Source of the DNA: Listeria monocytogenes
GTDB taxonomy: Bacteria > Bacillota > Bacilli > Lactobacillales > Listeriaceae
Direction: 5' to 3'
Assembly (NCBI RefSeq): GCF_900187225.1
Contig: NZ_LT906436.1
Coordinates: 1,302,001-1,366,000, forward strand
DNA length: 64,000 nucleotides
This document shows positions 50,707 through 60,822 of the stretch, piece by piece; the first letter of the stretch is position 1, and each line of letters starts with the position of its first letter. A program made the position numbers and the translations under genes. Under the pieces are notes generated by a model. That model made no database searches. It was not told where the DNA came from and worked only from the letters and a program-made list of their open reading frames with translations.

Positions 50707-52134
50707 GTGGCAAAAGAATATGATGTAGTTATTCTTGGCGGAGGAACTGGCGGTTACGTCGCAGCAATTCAAGCAGCTAAGAATGGCCAGAAAGTAGCCG
50801 TCGTTGAAAAAGGGAAAGTTGGAGGAACGTGTCTTCACCGTGGGTGTATTCCAACGAAAGCGTTATTACGTTCAGCGGAAGTTCTACAAACGGTAAAAAA
50901 AGCAAGTGAATTTGGTATTTCTGTAGAAGGAACTGCCGGAATCAATTTTTTACAAGCACAAGAACGAAAACAAGCAATAGTAGATCAATTAGAAAAAGGT
51001 ATTCACCAATTATTTAAACAAGGGAAAATTGACTTGTTTGTAGGGACGGGAACTATTTTGGGACCATCAATTTTTTCACCAACAGCTGGAACAATTTCAG
51101 TTGAATTCGAAGATGGTTCTGAAAATGAAATGCTAATTCCTAAAAACTTAATTATCGCAACTGGGTCCAAACCGCGCACATTAAGCGGTTTAACAATCGA
51201 TGAGGAACATGTTTTATCATCTGACGGCGCGCTTAACCTAGAAACTTTACCAAAATCAATTATTATTGTTGGCGGTGGGGTTATCGGAATGGAATGGGCT
51301 TCGATGATGCATGATTTCGGTGTAGAAGTTACGGTGCTAGAATATGCAGACCGAATTTTGCCAACAGAAGATAAAGAAGTGGCCAAAGAATTAGCAAGAC
51401 TTTATAAAAAGAAAAAATTAAACATGCATACATCTGCTGAAGTTCAAGCAGCTAGTTATAAAAAAACAGATACTGGTGTGGAAATTAAAGCAATCATTAA
51501 AGGCGAAGAGCAGACTTTCACAGCAGATAAAATTCTTGTTTCAGTTGGTCGTTCTGCTAATACAGAAAACATCGGCTTACAAAATACAGATATCGCGACC
51601 GAAAACGGCTTTATCCAAGTAAATGATTTTTACCAAACAAAAGAAAGTCACATCTATGCGATTGGAGACTGCATTCCAACGATTCAACTCGCGCACGTTG
51701 CAATGGAAGAAGGAACAATTGCAGCCAACCATATTGCCGGAAAAGCAGCCGAAAAACTTGACTACGACTTAGTTCCCCGCTGTATTTATACTTCTACAGA
51801 AATCGCAAGTGTCGGTATCACAGAAGAACAAGCAAAAGAACGGGGTCATGAAGTGAAAAAAGGCAAATTCTTCTTCCGTGGTATCGGGAAAGCGCTCGTT
51901 TACGGAGAATCAGATGGCTTCATTAAAATTATTGCAGATAAAAAAACAGACGATATCTTAGGCGTGAGCATGATTGGACCGCACGTTACGGACATGATTA
52001 GCGAAGCCGCTTTAGCACAAGTTTTAAATGCAACGCCGTGGGAAGTGGGCAACACGATTCACCCGCACCCAACTTTATCAGAAAGTTTTAGAGAAGCTGC
52101 CCTTGCTGTGGATGGCAATGCAATTCACGGTTAA
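50707..52134 (+). CDS. lpd: Dihydrolipoamide dehydrogenase of the branched-chain complex (E3)
   Basis: FAD enzyme that reoxidises lipoamide; 475 aa. The redox disulfide is Cys42-Cys47 (GGTCLHRGC), with an N-terminal FAD GGGTGG loop, NAD domain GGGVIGME and C-terminal HPHPTLSE active-site His. GTG start after AAAGGAGGAG. It belongs to the bkd operon, so it probably serves the branched-chain complex, not pyruvate dehydrogenase. Confidence 0.95.
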   Translation: MAKEYDVVILGGGTGGYVAAIQAAKNGQKVAVVEKGKVGGTCLHRGCIPTKALLRSAEVLQTVKKASEFGISVEGTAGINFLQAQERKQAIVDQLEKGIHQLFKQGKIDLFVGTGTILGPSIFSPTAGTISVEFEDGSENEMLIPKNLIIATGSKPRTLSGLTIDEEHVLSSDGALNLETLPKSIIIVGGGVIGMEWASMMHDFGVEVTVLEYADRILPTEDKEVAKELARLYKKKKLNMHTSAEVQAASYKKTDTGVEIKAIIKGEEQTFTADKILVSVGRSANTENIGLQNTDIATENGFIQVNDFYQTKESHIYAIGDCIPTIQLAHVAMEEGTIAANHIAGKAAEKLDYDLVPRCIYTSTEIASVGITEEQAKERGHEVKKGKFFFRGIGKALVYGESDGFIKIIADKKTDDILGVSMIGPHVTDMISEAALAQVLNATPWEVGNTIHPHPTLSESFREAALAVDGNAIHG

Positions 52135-52158
52135 TACAGCTTTAAAGGAGGAACAAAA

Positions 52159-53154
52159 ATGACTTTAAAAGAAGCAGGTTTAACAGAAGATAAATTAATT
52201 AAAATGTATGAAACAATGCTAATGGCGAGAAGACTAGACGAGCGTATGTGGTTGCTGAACCGTTCTGGGAAAATTCCTTTCACCATTTCTGGACAAGGAC
52301 AAGAAACTGCACAAATTGGCGCAGCGTTTGCCTTTGATTTAGATAAAGATTACGCATTACCATATTACCGTGATTTAGCGGTGGTGTTAGCATTTGGGAT
52401 GACAGCGAAAGACATTATGTTATCCGCGTTCGCTAAAGCAGAGGATCCAAACTCTGGTGGACGTCAAATGCCAGCTCATTTTGGTCAAAAATCAAATCGC
52501 ATCGTGACACAAAGTTCACCAGTAACAACGCAGTTCCCGCATGCAGCAGGTATTGGTCTTGCAGCGAAAATGGCCGGTGATGAGATTGCAATTTATGCTT
52601 CAACGGGTGAAGGATCTTCTAACCAAGGAGATTTCCATGAAGGAATCAACTTCGCATCTGTACATAAGTTGCCAGTTGTTTTCGTGATTCACAATAACCA
52701 ATATGCCATTTCCGTTCCAGCATCGAAACAATATGCTGCAGAAAAACTATCCGACCGAGCAATCGGTTATGGTATCCCAGGGGAACGTGTGGATGGCACA
52801 AATATGGGTGAAGTATACGCGGCATTTAAACGTGCAGCAGATCGTGCAAGAAACGGCGAGGGCCCCACTTTAATTGAAACAGTTTCTTACCGATTCACAC
52901 CGCACTCTTCTGATGATGATGACAGCAGTTATCGTTCCAGAGAAGAAGTGAACGAAGCAAAAGGAAAAGATCCACTGACAATTTTCCAAACAGAATTACT
53001 CGAAGAAGGTTACTTAACAGAAGAAAAAATCGCTGAAATCGAAAAAAATATTGCAAAAGAAGTTAACGAAGCAACCGATTACGCGGAAAGTGCAGCATAC
53101 GCTGAACCAGAATCATCTTTACTTTATGTATATGATGAAGAAGCGAATAGCTGA
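52159..53154 (+). CDS. bkdAA: Branched-chain 2-oxoacid dehydrogenase E1 alpha
   Basis: 331-aa thiamine-diphosphate subunit. The TPP motif runs from GEGSSNQGDFHEG to HNNQYAIS (roughly residues 150-180). It decarboxylates keto acids of Val, Ile and Leu, giving the primers for branched fatty acids that keep Listeria membranes fluid in the cold. AAAGGAGGA before the ATG. 16 bases to bkdAB. Confidence 0.96.
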   Translation: MTLKEAGLTEDKLIKMYETMLMARRLDERMWLLNRSGKIPFTISGQGQETAQIGAAFAFDLDKDYALPYYRDLAVVLAFGMTAKDIMLSAFAKAEDPNSGGRQMPAHFGQKSNRIVTQSSPVTTQFPHAAGIGLAAKMAGDEIAIYASTGEGSSNQGDFHEGINFASVHKLPVVFVIHNNQYAISVPASKQYAAEKLSDRAIGYGIPGERVDGTNMGEVYAAFKRAADRARNGEGPTLIETVSYRFTPHSSDDDDSSYRSREEVNEAKGKDPLTIFQTELLEEGYLTEEKIAEIEKNIAKEVNEATDYAESAAYAEPESSLLYVYDEEANS

Positions 53155-53170
53155 TTAGGAGGGAATTTGA

Positions 53171-54154
53171 ATGCCAGTCATTTCATATATTGATGCAATA
53201 ACCATGGCGCTTAAAGAAGAAATGGAGCGCGATGATAAAGTATTTATTTTAGGAGAAGATGTTGGGAAAAAAGGTGGCGTATTTAAAGCGACTGCTGGTC
53301 TATATGACGAATTTGGTGAAGACAGAGTACTTGATACACCACTTGCTGAATCTGCCATTGCCGGAGTTGGAATTGGCGCGGCGATGTATGGCTACCGCCC
53401 AGTTGCAGAAATGCAATTTGCTGACTTTATTATGCCAGCTGTCAACCAAATCATTTCAGAAGCTGCCAGAATTCGGTACCGTTCTAATAACGATTGGTCT
53501 TGTCCAATGGTTATTCGCGCACCTTTTGGCGGCGGGGTACACGGGGCACTTTACCATTCACAATCTGTTGAAAAAGTGTTTTTCGGACAACCTGGTTTGA
53601 AAATCGTTGTTCCTTCTTCACCATATGATGCAAAAGGGCTTTTAAAAGCGGCGATTCGCGATAATGATCCAGTGCTTTTCTTTGAGCATAAACGTGCGTA
53701 CCGCTTGCTGAAAGGCGAAGTGCCAGAAACTGATTATATCGTTCCAATCGGCGAAGCAAATGTTGTTCGTGAAGGTGATGATATTACAGTAATTACTTAC
53801 GGACTTGCGGTTCAATTTGCCCAACAAGCAGCAGAACGTTTAGCAGCGGAAGGCGTAGAAGCACATATTCTTGATTTACGGACAATCTATCCACTAGACC
53901 AAGAAGCAATTATTGAAGCAACGAAAAAAACAGGTAAAGTACTTCTTGTAACGGAAGATAACAAACAAGGAAGTATTATCAGTGAAGTGGCAGCAATCAT
54001 TTCGGAGCATTGTTTATTTGACTTAGACGCACCGATTGCTAGACTCGCAGGACCTGATACCCCAGCGATGCCTTTTGCTCCAACAATGGAAAAACATTTT
54101 ATGATCAATCCAGATAAAGTGGCGGATGCAATGAAAGAATTAGCGGAATTTTAG
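53171..54154 (+). CDS. bkdAB: Branched-chain 2-oxoacid dehydrogenase E1 beta
   Basis: 327-aa transketolase-like beta subunit. FILGEDVGKKGGVFKAT and the APFGGGVHGALYHSQ stretch are typical. AGGAGGG precedes the ATG. Works as an alpha2beta2 unit with BkdAA. Confidence 0.96.
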   Translation: MPVISYIDAITMALKEEMERDDKVFILGEDVGKKGGVFKATAGLYDEFGEDRVLDTPLAESAIAGVGIGAAMYGYRPVAEMQFADFIMPAVNQIISEAARIRYRSNNDWSCPMVIRAPFGGGVHGALYHSQSVEKVFFGQPGLKIVVPSSPYDAKGLLKAAIRDNDPVLFFEHKRAYRLLKGEVPETDYIVPIGEANVVREGDDITVITYGLAVQFAQQAAERLAAEGVEAHILDLRTIYPLDQEAIIEATKKTGKVLLVTEDNKQGSIISEVAAIISEHCLFDLDAPIARLAGPDTPAMPFAPTMEKHFMINPDKVADAMKELAEF

Positions 54155-54184
54155 ACCCGTTTTAAAATAAAGGAGTGAAGACCC

Positions 54185-55435
54185 GTGGCAGTTGAAAAAA
54201 TCACCATGCCCAAATTAGGGGAAAGTGTAACAGAAGGAACGATTAGTTCATGGTTAGTTAAACCAGGCGATACAGTAGAAAAATATGATGCTATCGCGGA
54301 AGTTTTAACAGATAAAGTAACAGCTGAAATCCCATCATCCTTTAGTGGCACTATCAAAGAAATTTTAGCAGAGGAAGATGAAACACTAGAAGTAGGCGAA
54401 GTTATTTGTACCATCGAAACAGAAGAGGCTGGTAGTTCAGAGCCTGTAGCTGAAGCAGAACAAACAGAACCAAAAACTCCAGAAAAACAAGAAACAAAAC
54501 AAGTGAAATTAGCAGAAGCACCAGCCAGTGGAAGATTTTCACCAGCGGTACTGCGTATTGCTGGAGAAAACAATATTGATTTATCAACCGTAGAAGGCAC
54601 AGGTAAAGGTGGCCGAATTACAAGAAAAGATTTACTTCAAGTAATTGAAAATGGTCCAGTAGCTCCGAAACGCGAGGAAGTGAAGTCTGCTCCACAAGAA
54701 AAAGAAGCGACGCCAAATCCTGTACGTTCAGCAGCAGGTGACAGAGAAATCCCAATCAATGGTGTAAGAAAAGCGATTGCTAAACATATGAGCGTGAGTA
54801 AACAAGAAATTCCGCATGCTTGGATGATGGTGGAAGTAGATGCAACTGGTCTTGTTCGCTATCGTAATACAGTTAAAGACAGCTTTAAAAAAGAAGAAGG
54901 TTATTCATTAACTTATTTCGCCTTTTTCATCAAAGCCGTTGCACAAGCATTGAAAGAATTCCCGCAACTTAACAGCACGTGGGCAGGCGATAAAATTATT
55001 GAGCATGCGAATATCAATATTTCGATTGCGATTGCAGCTGGCGATTTATTGTATGTGCCAGTTATTAAAAATGCGGACGAAAAATCCATTAAAGGTATTG
55101 CTCGCGAAATAAGTGAACTAGCTGGAAAAGCGCGTAATGGTAAACTGAGCCAAGCCGATATGGAAGGTGGGACTTTCACTGTAAATAGTACTGGTTCATT
55201 TGGCTCTGTTCAATCAATGGGGATTATTAACCACCCACAAGCCGCTATTCTTCAAGTGGAATCCATTGTTAAGCGCCCAGTAATTATTGACGATATGATT
55301 GCTGTACGAGATATGGTCAACCTATGTCTATCCATCGATCATCGTATTTTAGACGGCTTACTAGCAGGTAAATTTTTACAAGCAATTAAAGCCAATGTCG
55401 AAAAGATTTCTAAAGAAAATACAGCGTTGTATTAA
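54185..55435 (+). CDS. bkdB: Branched-chain 2-oxoacid dehydrogenase E2 (lipoamide acyltransferase)
   Basis: 416 aa: a lipoyl domain with Lys44 (DKVTAE), a Glu/Pro/Thr-rich linker, a peripheral-subunit-binding domain (about 115-150) and the acyltransferase core with the catalytic His386 in DHRILDG. GTG start after AAAGGAGTG. Last gene of the bkd operon; its 3' side faces prli42. Confidence 0.96.
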   Translation: MAVEKITMPKLGESVTEGTISSWLVKPGDTVEKYDAIAEVLTDKVTAEIPSSFSGTIKEILAEEDETLEVGEVICTIETEEAGSSEPVAEAEQTEPKTPEKQETKQVKLAEAPASGRFSPAVLRIAGENNIDLSTVEGTGKGGRITRKDLLQVIENGPVAPKREEVKSAPQEKEATPNPVRSAAGDREIPINGVRKAIAKHMSVSKQEIPHAWMMVEVDATGLVRYRNTVKDSFKKEEGYSLTYFAFFIKAVAQALKEFPQLNSTWAGDKIIEHANINISIAIAAGDLLYVPVIKNADEKSIKGIAREISELAGKARNGKLSQADMEGGTFTVNSTGSFGSVQSMGIINHPQAAILQVESIVKRPVIIDDMIAVRDMVNLCLSIDHRILDGLLAGKFLQAIKANVEKISKENTALY

Positions 55436-55472
55436 AAATGTTTTAATCTAGGTTTAGCGGGTATTGTTTAGT

Positions 55473-55545
55473 ACATCTAGATCCATACCCCTAAACTCCC
55501 TAGATGTCTTGGGTAGTACTCTCGGGTGCTGCTCTTTTTTTGAGG
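55473..55545 (+). terminator. Structured 3' region after bkdB
   Basis: ACATCTAG (55473-55480) pairs with CTAGATGT (55500-55507). A weaker AGTACTC/GGTGCTGCT hairpin follows, ending in seven Ts near 55541. It is likely the bkd terminator region, although the last stem is imperfect. Confidence 0.5.
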
Positions 55546-55553
55546 AGAAAAAT

Positions 55554-55583
55554 AAAAAAAGTCTGAACCAAATCGGCCCAGAC
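55554..55583 (-). terminator. prli42 terminator
   Basis: On the - strand GTCTG (55583-55579) pairs with CAGAC (55565-55561), with inner CC/GG, followed by seven Ts. Confidence 0.8.
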
Positions 55584-55592
55584 GTTGGATAT

Positions 55593-55688
55593 TTATAAAA
55601 ACATTAATACCCCGGTTAAAACACTTGATAATACAATCGCGATTAACATTAAAATAACGACAACGCGAACTACTTTTTTATTAGTCAT
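55593..55688 (-). CDS. prli42: Prli42 stressosome membrane miniprotein
   Basis: 31 aa: a basic N-terminus (MTNKKVVR) and one membrane helix, ending in MFL. It matches my memory of Prli42, a miniprotein found by N-terminomics in L. monocytogenes, which anchors the stressosome by binding RsbR and is needed for oxidative stress signalling to sigma B. Start ATG 55688 has AGAGGAG 12 bases upstream. It lies on the opposite strand between bkdB and the peptidase gene, and has its own promoter and terminator. Identity is from memory and position, not a search. Confidence 0.88.
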   Translation of the reverse strand: MTNKKVVRVVVILMLIAIVLSSVLTGVLMFL

Positions 55689-55730
55689 TGCGGAAGAAAA
55701 CTCCTCTCATAAAGCATTTCAGATATATAT

Positions 55731-55759
55731 ATCTTACTTATAATTAAAGTAAATTTCAA
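55731..55759 (-). promoter_or_regulatory. Candidate promoter of prli42
   Basis: Read on the - strand: TTGAAA (55759-55754), 17-base spacer, TAAGAT (55736-55731). A TATAAT on the + strand (55739-55744) overlaps it and could serve the divergent peptidase gene. Confidence 0.6.
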
Positions 55760-55806
55760 GTCATTTATTGATTTTTAAAGCAAATAGGAAGAATGTAGGT
55801 GGAAAA

Positions 55807-56904
55807 ATGATGCTATCCAATGTAAAAAAATATTTTACCGAATTAATCCAAACTCCATCTGTCTCTGGGAAAGAAACAGCTATTTTAACGTATATAAAAA
55901 AACATCTAGCAAAATTAAACATTGAATATAGTTTGGATGAAGATTATGGTTTAATTGCGCGAATTCCTGCTACTAAAGAGAAATTTCCAACGATTTTTTT
56001 CTGTAGTCATGTGGATACGCATCCAAATGCGGCAACGCCAGTTTTTCAAATGGAGCAAGATGTATTTACGGCAGAGAAAGGCACTTCTTTAGGTGCGGAT
56101 GATAAAGCAGCAGTAGCAGCTATGTTAGCGGCTATTGATTATTTTTGTGCAGAACGAACAGCTCATGGGGAGATTGAATTCATTTTCACGACGAAAGAAG
56201 AACTCGGCATGATTGGAATGCGTTTATTTCCGGAAGAAAAAATTACTGCAGCTTATGGATACTGTTTAGATGCACCAGGTGAAGTCGGAAATTATCAATT
56301 ACAAGCAAATACGTTAGTCGCTTTAGAATTTACTATTGCAAGTTCTGAAGCTGCCCAAATGTCGCCGATTTCTATAGCGAGAATGGCGTTACATGCCACA
56401 CGGCCAGGCAGAATTGACCGCGAAAACAAATGGGAAATTCAGTCGTTTTCTGGTGGAATAAATGATGAAAATCAACAAGATGCCCAATTAGAAGTTCTTT
56501 TTACATCAGCAGCAAGTTTCCGTAAGGCTCTCTTGCATATTCAGAGCATTAGAGAACGATTTGCGCAAACTTGCGAGAAATATGGTGCTATTTTGACGCA
56601 TGATACAAAATTAATTTATGAAGGTTACCAAATTCGCTCTAAGCACCCACTAATGAATATTTTCCAAAAAGCCGCAAAAAAACAATCTTTGGAAACAAAA
56701 GAAATATTTTTAGAAGGCGGAACAGATGCAAATGTGTTGAATGAAAAAGGTATTCCGACCATGCTCTTATCAGCAGGATACGAAAATGCGCACACAGAGG
56801 AAGAAACAGTATCTATTGAGCAATTAGAAAAACTTACACAACTCATCATTGATTTAGCAGAATCCGCAAAAAACGAGAAAATTCTTCTCAGAAAACTAAA
56901 TTAG
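55807..56904 (+). CDS. M20-family tripeptidase-like metallopeptidase
   Basis: 365 aa. Metal ligands fit the M20/PepT family: His and Asp in SHVDTHP, Asp in LGADDKAA, Glu-Glu in TKEELG, Asp in CLDAPGE and His in NAHTEEE. It is shorter than classical PepT (about 410 aa) and closer to Bacillus YqjE. Tandem ATG at 55807 and 55810 follow AGGTGG. It releases or trims small peptides in the cytoplasm; exact substrate unknown. Confidence 0.85.
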   Translation: MMLSNVKKYFTELIQTPSVSGKETAILTYIKKHLAKLNIEYSLDEDYGLIARIPATKEKFPTIFFCSHVDTHPNAATPVFQMEQDVFTAEKGTSLGADDKAAVAAMLAAIDYFCAERTAHGEIEFIFTTKEELGMIGMRLFPEEKITAAYGYCLDAPGEVGNYQLQANTLVALEFTIASSEAAQMSPISIARMALHATRPGRIDRENKWEIQSFSGGINDENQQDAQLEVLFTSAASFRKALLHIQSIRERFAQTCEKYGAILTHDTKLIYEGYQIRSKHPLMNIFQKAAKKQSLETKEIFLEGGTDANVLNEKGIPTMLLSAGYENAHTEEETVSIEQLEKLTQLIIDLAESAKNEKILLRKLN

Positions 56905-56936
56905 TGAAAAAAAGTCAAATAATTCGGATTGATTCA

Positions 56937-56965
56937 TTGTCCAAGAAGCAATTCTTTGATATAGT
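56937..56965 (+). promoter_or_regulatory. Promoter of gnd
   Basis: TTGTCC (56937-56942), 17-base spacer, TATAGT (56960-56965) with TGA before it. Confidence 0.65.
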
Positions 56966-57048
56966 AAATGATGTTGATACTTTTATGTGTCATGTTGAAG
57001 TAAGACAGATTTTTCTGCCTTAATAAACCGGAAAGGAAGAAGTGCAAA

Positions 57049-58467
57049 ATGGCAAAACAAGAAATTGGCGTTATAGGAATGGGCGTTATGGGTCGTAACT
57101 TGGCTCTAAACATTGAAAGCCGCGGTCATACAGTATCTATCTTTAACCGCTCGACTGAAAAAACGAAAGCAGTTATGGAAGAGAATGCGGACAAAAAATT
57201 AGTACCAACTTATAGTTTAGAGGAATTTGTCGAATCTCTTGAAGTGCCTCGCCGTATCCTTATTATGGTAAAAGCTGGCGATGCTACAGATATGATGATT
57301 GAAGCAGTTAAACCTTTCTTAAACGAAGGCGATATTTTAATTGATGGCGGTAATGCTTTCTTCAAAGATACGATTCGTCGTAATAAAGAACTAAGTGAAG
57401 AAGGATTTAATTTCATCGGAACTGGTGTATCAGGCGGAGAAGAGGGCGCGCTGAAAGGTCCTTCTATCATGCCAGGTGGTCAACGCAAGGCATATGACCT
57501 TGTAGCCCCTATTTTACGTGAAATTGCTGCAGTAGCAGACGGAGAGCCATGTGTGACTTACATTGGTCCAGACGGTGCCGGACATTACGTTAAAATGGTG
57601 CATAATGGTATCGAATACGGCGATATGCAATTAATCGCAGAAGCTTACACTATTTTGAAAGAAATCGGCGGATTAAGCCATGATGAACTTGCTGACGTAT
57701 TTGAAGAATGGAATAACGGGGAACTTGATAGCTATTTAATCGAGATCACTAAAAACATCCTAAAAGTAAAAGACGAAGAAACAGGCAAACCAATTGTCGA
57801 TGTTATTCTGGATAAAGCTGGTCAAAAAGGAACTGGTAAATGGACTAGCCAAAGCGCACTTGACTTAGGTGTTCCGCTTTCCTTAATTACAGAATCTGTA
57901 TTTGCTCGTTACATTTCTGCACTCAAAGAAGAACGCGTTTATGCAAGTACTGTTTTAACTGGGCCATCGAATTATCGTTTTGAAGGCGACAAAAAAGCAT
58001 TTGTTGAATCTGTTCGTCGCGCACTTTACTTTAGCAAAATCGCATCTTATGCACAAGGTTTTGCTCAAATGAGAGCTGCTAGCGAAGAGTACAATTGGGA
58101 TTTACAATACGGCGAAATCGCGAAAATTTTCCGCGCTGGCTGTATTATCCGTGCTCGTTTCCTACAAAAAATTACAGATGCTTATAACCAAGATAAAAAT
58201 CTTAAAAACTTACTACTTGATCCATATTTCAAAGATATTGCACATAACTACCAAGGCGACCTTCGTACAGTTGTTGCAGAAGCAGTAAAAGCTGGAATTC
58301 CAGTACCAACATTCACTGCGGCAATTAGCTACTACGATAGCTATCGTTCAGAAGTATTATCTGCAAATCTAATCCAAGCACAACGCGACTACTTTGGCGC
58401 TCATACGTATGAAAGAGTCGACAAACCTGGTGTATTCCATACAGAATGGCCACAAGTAGAAGATTGA
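57049..58467 (+). CDS. gnd: 6-phosphogluconate dehydrogenase, decarboxylating
   Basis: Oxidative pentose phosphate enzyme: 6-phosphogluconate to ribulose 5-phosphate, CO2 and NADPH. 472 aa, long NADP form. [13 protein letters not shown] at the start binds [16 protein letters not shown] and [13 protein letters not shown] are the active-site motifs. AAAGGAAG before the ATG. Monocistronic with strong terminator. Confidence 0.97.
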   Translation: MAKQEIGVIGMGVMGRNLALNIESRGHTVSIFNRSTEKTKAVMEENADKKLVPTYSLEEFVESLEVPRRILIMVKAGDATDMMIEAVKPFLNEGDILIDGGNAFFKDTIRRNKELSEEGFNFIGTGVSGGEEGALKGPSIMPGGQRKAYDLVAPILREIAAVADGEPCVTYIGPDGAGHYVKMVHNGIEYGDMQLIAEAYTILKEIGGLSHDELADVFEEWNNGELDSYLIEITKNILKVKDEETGKPIVDVILDKAGQKGTGKWTSQSALDLGVPLSLITESVFARYISALKEERVYASTVLTGPSNYRFEGDKKAFVESVRRALYFSKIASYAQGFAQMRAASEEYNWDLQYGEIAKIFRAGCIIRARFLQKITDAYNQDKNLKNLLLDPYFKDIAHNYQGDLRTVVAEAVKAGIPVPTFTAAISYYDSYRSEVLSANLIQAQRDYFGAHTYERVDKPGVFHTEWPQVED

Positions 58468-58475
58468 TGGAAGAT

Positions 58476-58510
58476 AAGGCATCCACTTTAACGAGTGGGT
58501 GCCTTTTTTA
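58476..58510 (+). terminator. gnd terminator
   Basis: A 12-bp stem, 58476-58487 with 58494-58505 (one G-T pair), then Ts. Confidence 0.9.
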
Positions 58511-58583
58511 TGAGATTTGAATTAGTAAATCATGGTAAAGTGCTAAAAAAAAGTGAAAATATCTATTTATGCGCTGTTATTAG

Positions 58584-58611
58584 TTGTTTTTGAGCTAAAG
58601 TTCGTTACAAT
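58584..58611 (+). promoter_or_regulatory. Candidate promoter of lisRK
   Basis: TTGTTT (58584-58589), 16-base spacer, TACAAT (58606-58611). Confidence 0.5.
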
Positions 58612-58657
58612 AGTAATAGGAATATAGTGTAATGACCGAAAGAGAGGGTTAGGCCAA

Positions 58658-59338
58658 ATGAATAGAATACTAATCGTAGAAGATGAAAAAAACTTAGCAC
58701 GCTTTATTGAACTAGAACTCCAGCATGAAAATTATGAAACAGCGGTTGCTAATGATGGACGCGCTGGACTCGAACTCGCACTTAATGAAGAATGGGATGC
58801 TATTTTACTCGATCTAATGTTGCCACATTTAAACGGGGTAGAAGTTTGTCGTCGTGTGCGCCAAGTGAAACAAACACCCATTATTATGATAACCGCACGT
58901 GACTCTGTTATCGATCGTGTATCCGGACTGGATCACGGAGCAGATGATTACATCGTCAAACCTTTCGCTATTGAAGAATTACTTGCGCGCCTTCGCTCGC
59001 TATTGCGTCGGGTGGAAAATGCAGAACAATCTGCTAAACAAACAACGCTACAGTATCGTAATCTAATTGTTGAAAAGGAAAATCGCATTGTCAAACGCGA
59101 CGAAGAAATCATTGACTTAACAAAACGAGAGTATGAACTTTTACTTACGTTAATGGAAAATGTTAATATCGTTCTTACGCGGGAAGTGTTACTCAATAAA
59201 GTATGGGGTTATGAAACAGAAGTAGAAACAAATGTAGTGGATGTGTACGTTCGTTACTTACGAAATAAAATTGATCATCCTGACGAAGAAAGTTATATTC
59301 AAACAGTTCGCGGGACAGGGTATGTGATGCGTACATGA
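58658..59338 (+). CDS. lisR: Response regulator LisR
   Basis: 226-aa OmpR-family regulator. The receiver has acidic residues near 8-9 and phospho-acceptor Asp52 (LLDLMLP), switch and Lys (IVKPF). The winged-helix C-terminus is typical (ETNVVDVYVRYLRNKID). With LisK it responds to cell-envelope, acid, ethanol and nisin stress in L. monocytogenes, as published. Stop overlaps lisK by 4 bases. Confidence 0.95.
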   Translation: MNRILIVEDEKNLARFIELELQHENYETAVANDGRAGLELALNEEWDAILLDLMLPHLNGVEVCRRVRQVKQTPIIMITARDSVIDRVSGLDHGADDYIVKPFAIEELLARLRSLLRRVENAEQSAKQTTLQYRNLIVEKENRIVKRDEEIIDLTKREYELLLTLMENVNIVLTREVLLNKVWGYETEVETNVVDVYVRYLRNKIDHPDEESYIQTVRGTGYVMRT

Positions 59339-60786
59339 CGACTAGCCCGTTTTCCTTAAAAAGTCGTTCTTTGAAATTCAAATGGACTTTTGGCGCTAGT
59401 GCAGCTATTTTTCTAACTTTTTTCTTATTTTCCTATGCCATTTACCAAGGAATTGGGCAAATGTTGTTAAATGAAGAAGAACCAGAAGTAAAAGAACTGC
59501 TTCTAGCAACAACGAGTACGTTAACGAATCAAGATTTGACCGATAATGAGGAAATTAAATATTTATTTAATAATGATAAAACCGTTAATCGCAAACTCCA
59601 AGATCAAGTGATTAATTTATATGATAAAGATGGCCATTTTATTAATAAGTATTATTTTTCAAGAAGTCAAGATATTACTAGCATTGACTTTTCACAGTAT
59701 TTTGTTAGCGGTACAGATAAGTTTATTATGAATAAACCAACCATTGATGGGCAGAAGATGATGACGGCGCAAATGCCGATTGTAGCAGATGATAATACCA
59801 CCGTTATCGGTTATGCACAGGTGGTAAATCCGCTCACTTCCTATAATCGGATGATGGACCGGCTTCTCGTTACGATGATTTTACTTGGGGCAGTGGCGCT
59901 CTTTATTAGTGGGATGCTCGGCTACTTACTAGCGCAAAATTTCTTAAACCCACTGACTCGTCTAGCTCGAACAATGAATGATATCCGAAAAAATGGTTTC
60001 CAAAAACGAATCGAAACGAAAACCAATTCCCGCGATGAAATTGGCGAATTGACCGTTGTTTTTAATGATATGATGACGCGAATTGAAACTAGTTTCGAAC
60101 AGCAAAAGCAATTTGTTGAGGATGCTTCCCACGAATTACGGACGCCTGTTCAAATAATGGAAGGTCATTTAAAACTCCTCACTCGTTGGGGAAAAGATGA
60201 TCCGGCTGTACTTGATGAATCCTTAAACGCCTCTTTAACGGAATTAGAACGTATGAAAAAATTAGTACAAGAAATGCTTGATTTATCAAGAGCGGAACAA
60301 ATTTCACAAACAAAAGAATTACAAATTACCGATGTAAATGCAACAGTAGAACAAGTAAGACGTAATTTTGAAGTGATGTATGAAAATTTCACGTTTACCT
60401 TAAAAGAAGATGATACTGATTTACGAGCACTTATTCAACATAATCATTTAGAGCAGATTTTAATTATTATTATGGATAATGCCGTGAAGTATTCAGGTGA
60501 CGGCACCGAAGTGGATATGCATGTCTATAAAGAACAAAAGCAAATCCATATTGATGTGCGTGATTACGGGGAAGGTATCTCACAAGAAGAGATTGATAAA
60601 ATATTCAATCGTTTCTACCGTGTAGATAAAGCCAGAAGCCGCGAAAAAGGTGGTAATGGCCTCGGACTTGCGATTGCTAAACAATTAGTCGAAGGATATT
60701 TAGGAACGATTAATGCGGTTAGTGAGCCAGATAAAGGTACAACCATTAAAATTACACTTCCTTACATTGAACCAAAATCCAAATAA
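59335..60786 (+). CDS. lisK: Sensor histidine kinase LisK
   Basis: 483 aa. Two membrane segments (about 20-38 and 176-200) flank an extracytoplasmic sensor domain of about 135 residues. HAMP, then HisKA with phospho-His266 (SHELRTP) and HATPase_c (DNAVKYS, DYGEGIS, GGNGLGLAI) follow. ATG overlaps the lisR stop. Ends at a bidirectional terminator. Confidence 0.95.
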   Translation: MTTSPFSLKSRSLKFKWTFGASAAIFLTFFLFSYAIYQGIGQMLLNEEEPEVKELLLATTSTLTNQDLTDNEEIKYLFNNDKTVNRKLQDQVINLYDKDGHFINKYYFSRSQDITSIDFSQYFVSGTDKFIMNKPTIDGQKMMTAQMPIVADDNTTVIGYAQVVNPLTSYNRMMDRLLVTMILLGAVALFISGMLGYLLAQNFLNPLTRLARTMNDIRKNGFQKRIETKTNSRDEIGELTVVFNDMMTRIETSFEQQKQFVEDASHELRTPVQIMEGHLKLLTRWGKDDPAVLDESLNASLTELERMKKLVQEMLDLSRAEQISQTKELQITDVNATVEQVRRNFEVMYENFTFTLKEDDTDLRALIQHNHLEQILIIIMDNAVKYSGDGTEVDMHVYKEQKQIHIDVRDYGEGISQEEIDKIFNRFYRVDKARSREKGGNGLGLAIAKQLVEGYLGTINAVSEPDKGTTIKITLPYIEPKSK

Positions 60787-60822
60787 AAAACCGCAACCTT
60801 ATGACGAGGTTGCGGTTTCTTT
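60787..60822. terminator. Bidirectional terminator, lisK / yidC
   Basis: A perfect 12-bp stem, 60788-60799 with 60807-60818, A-run and T-rich flanks. Confidence 0.87.
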
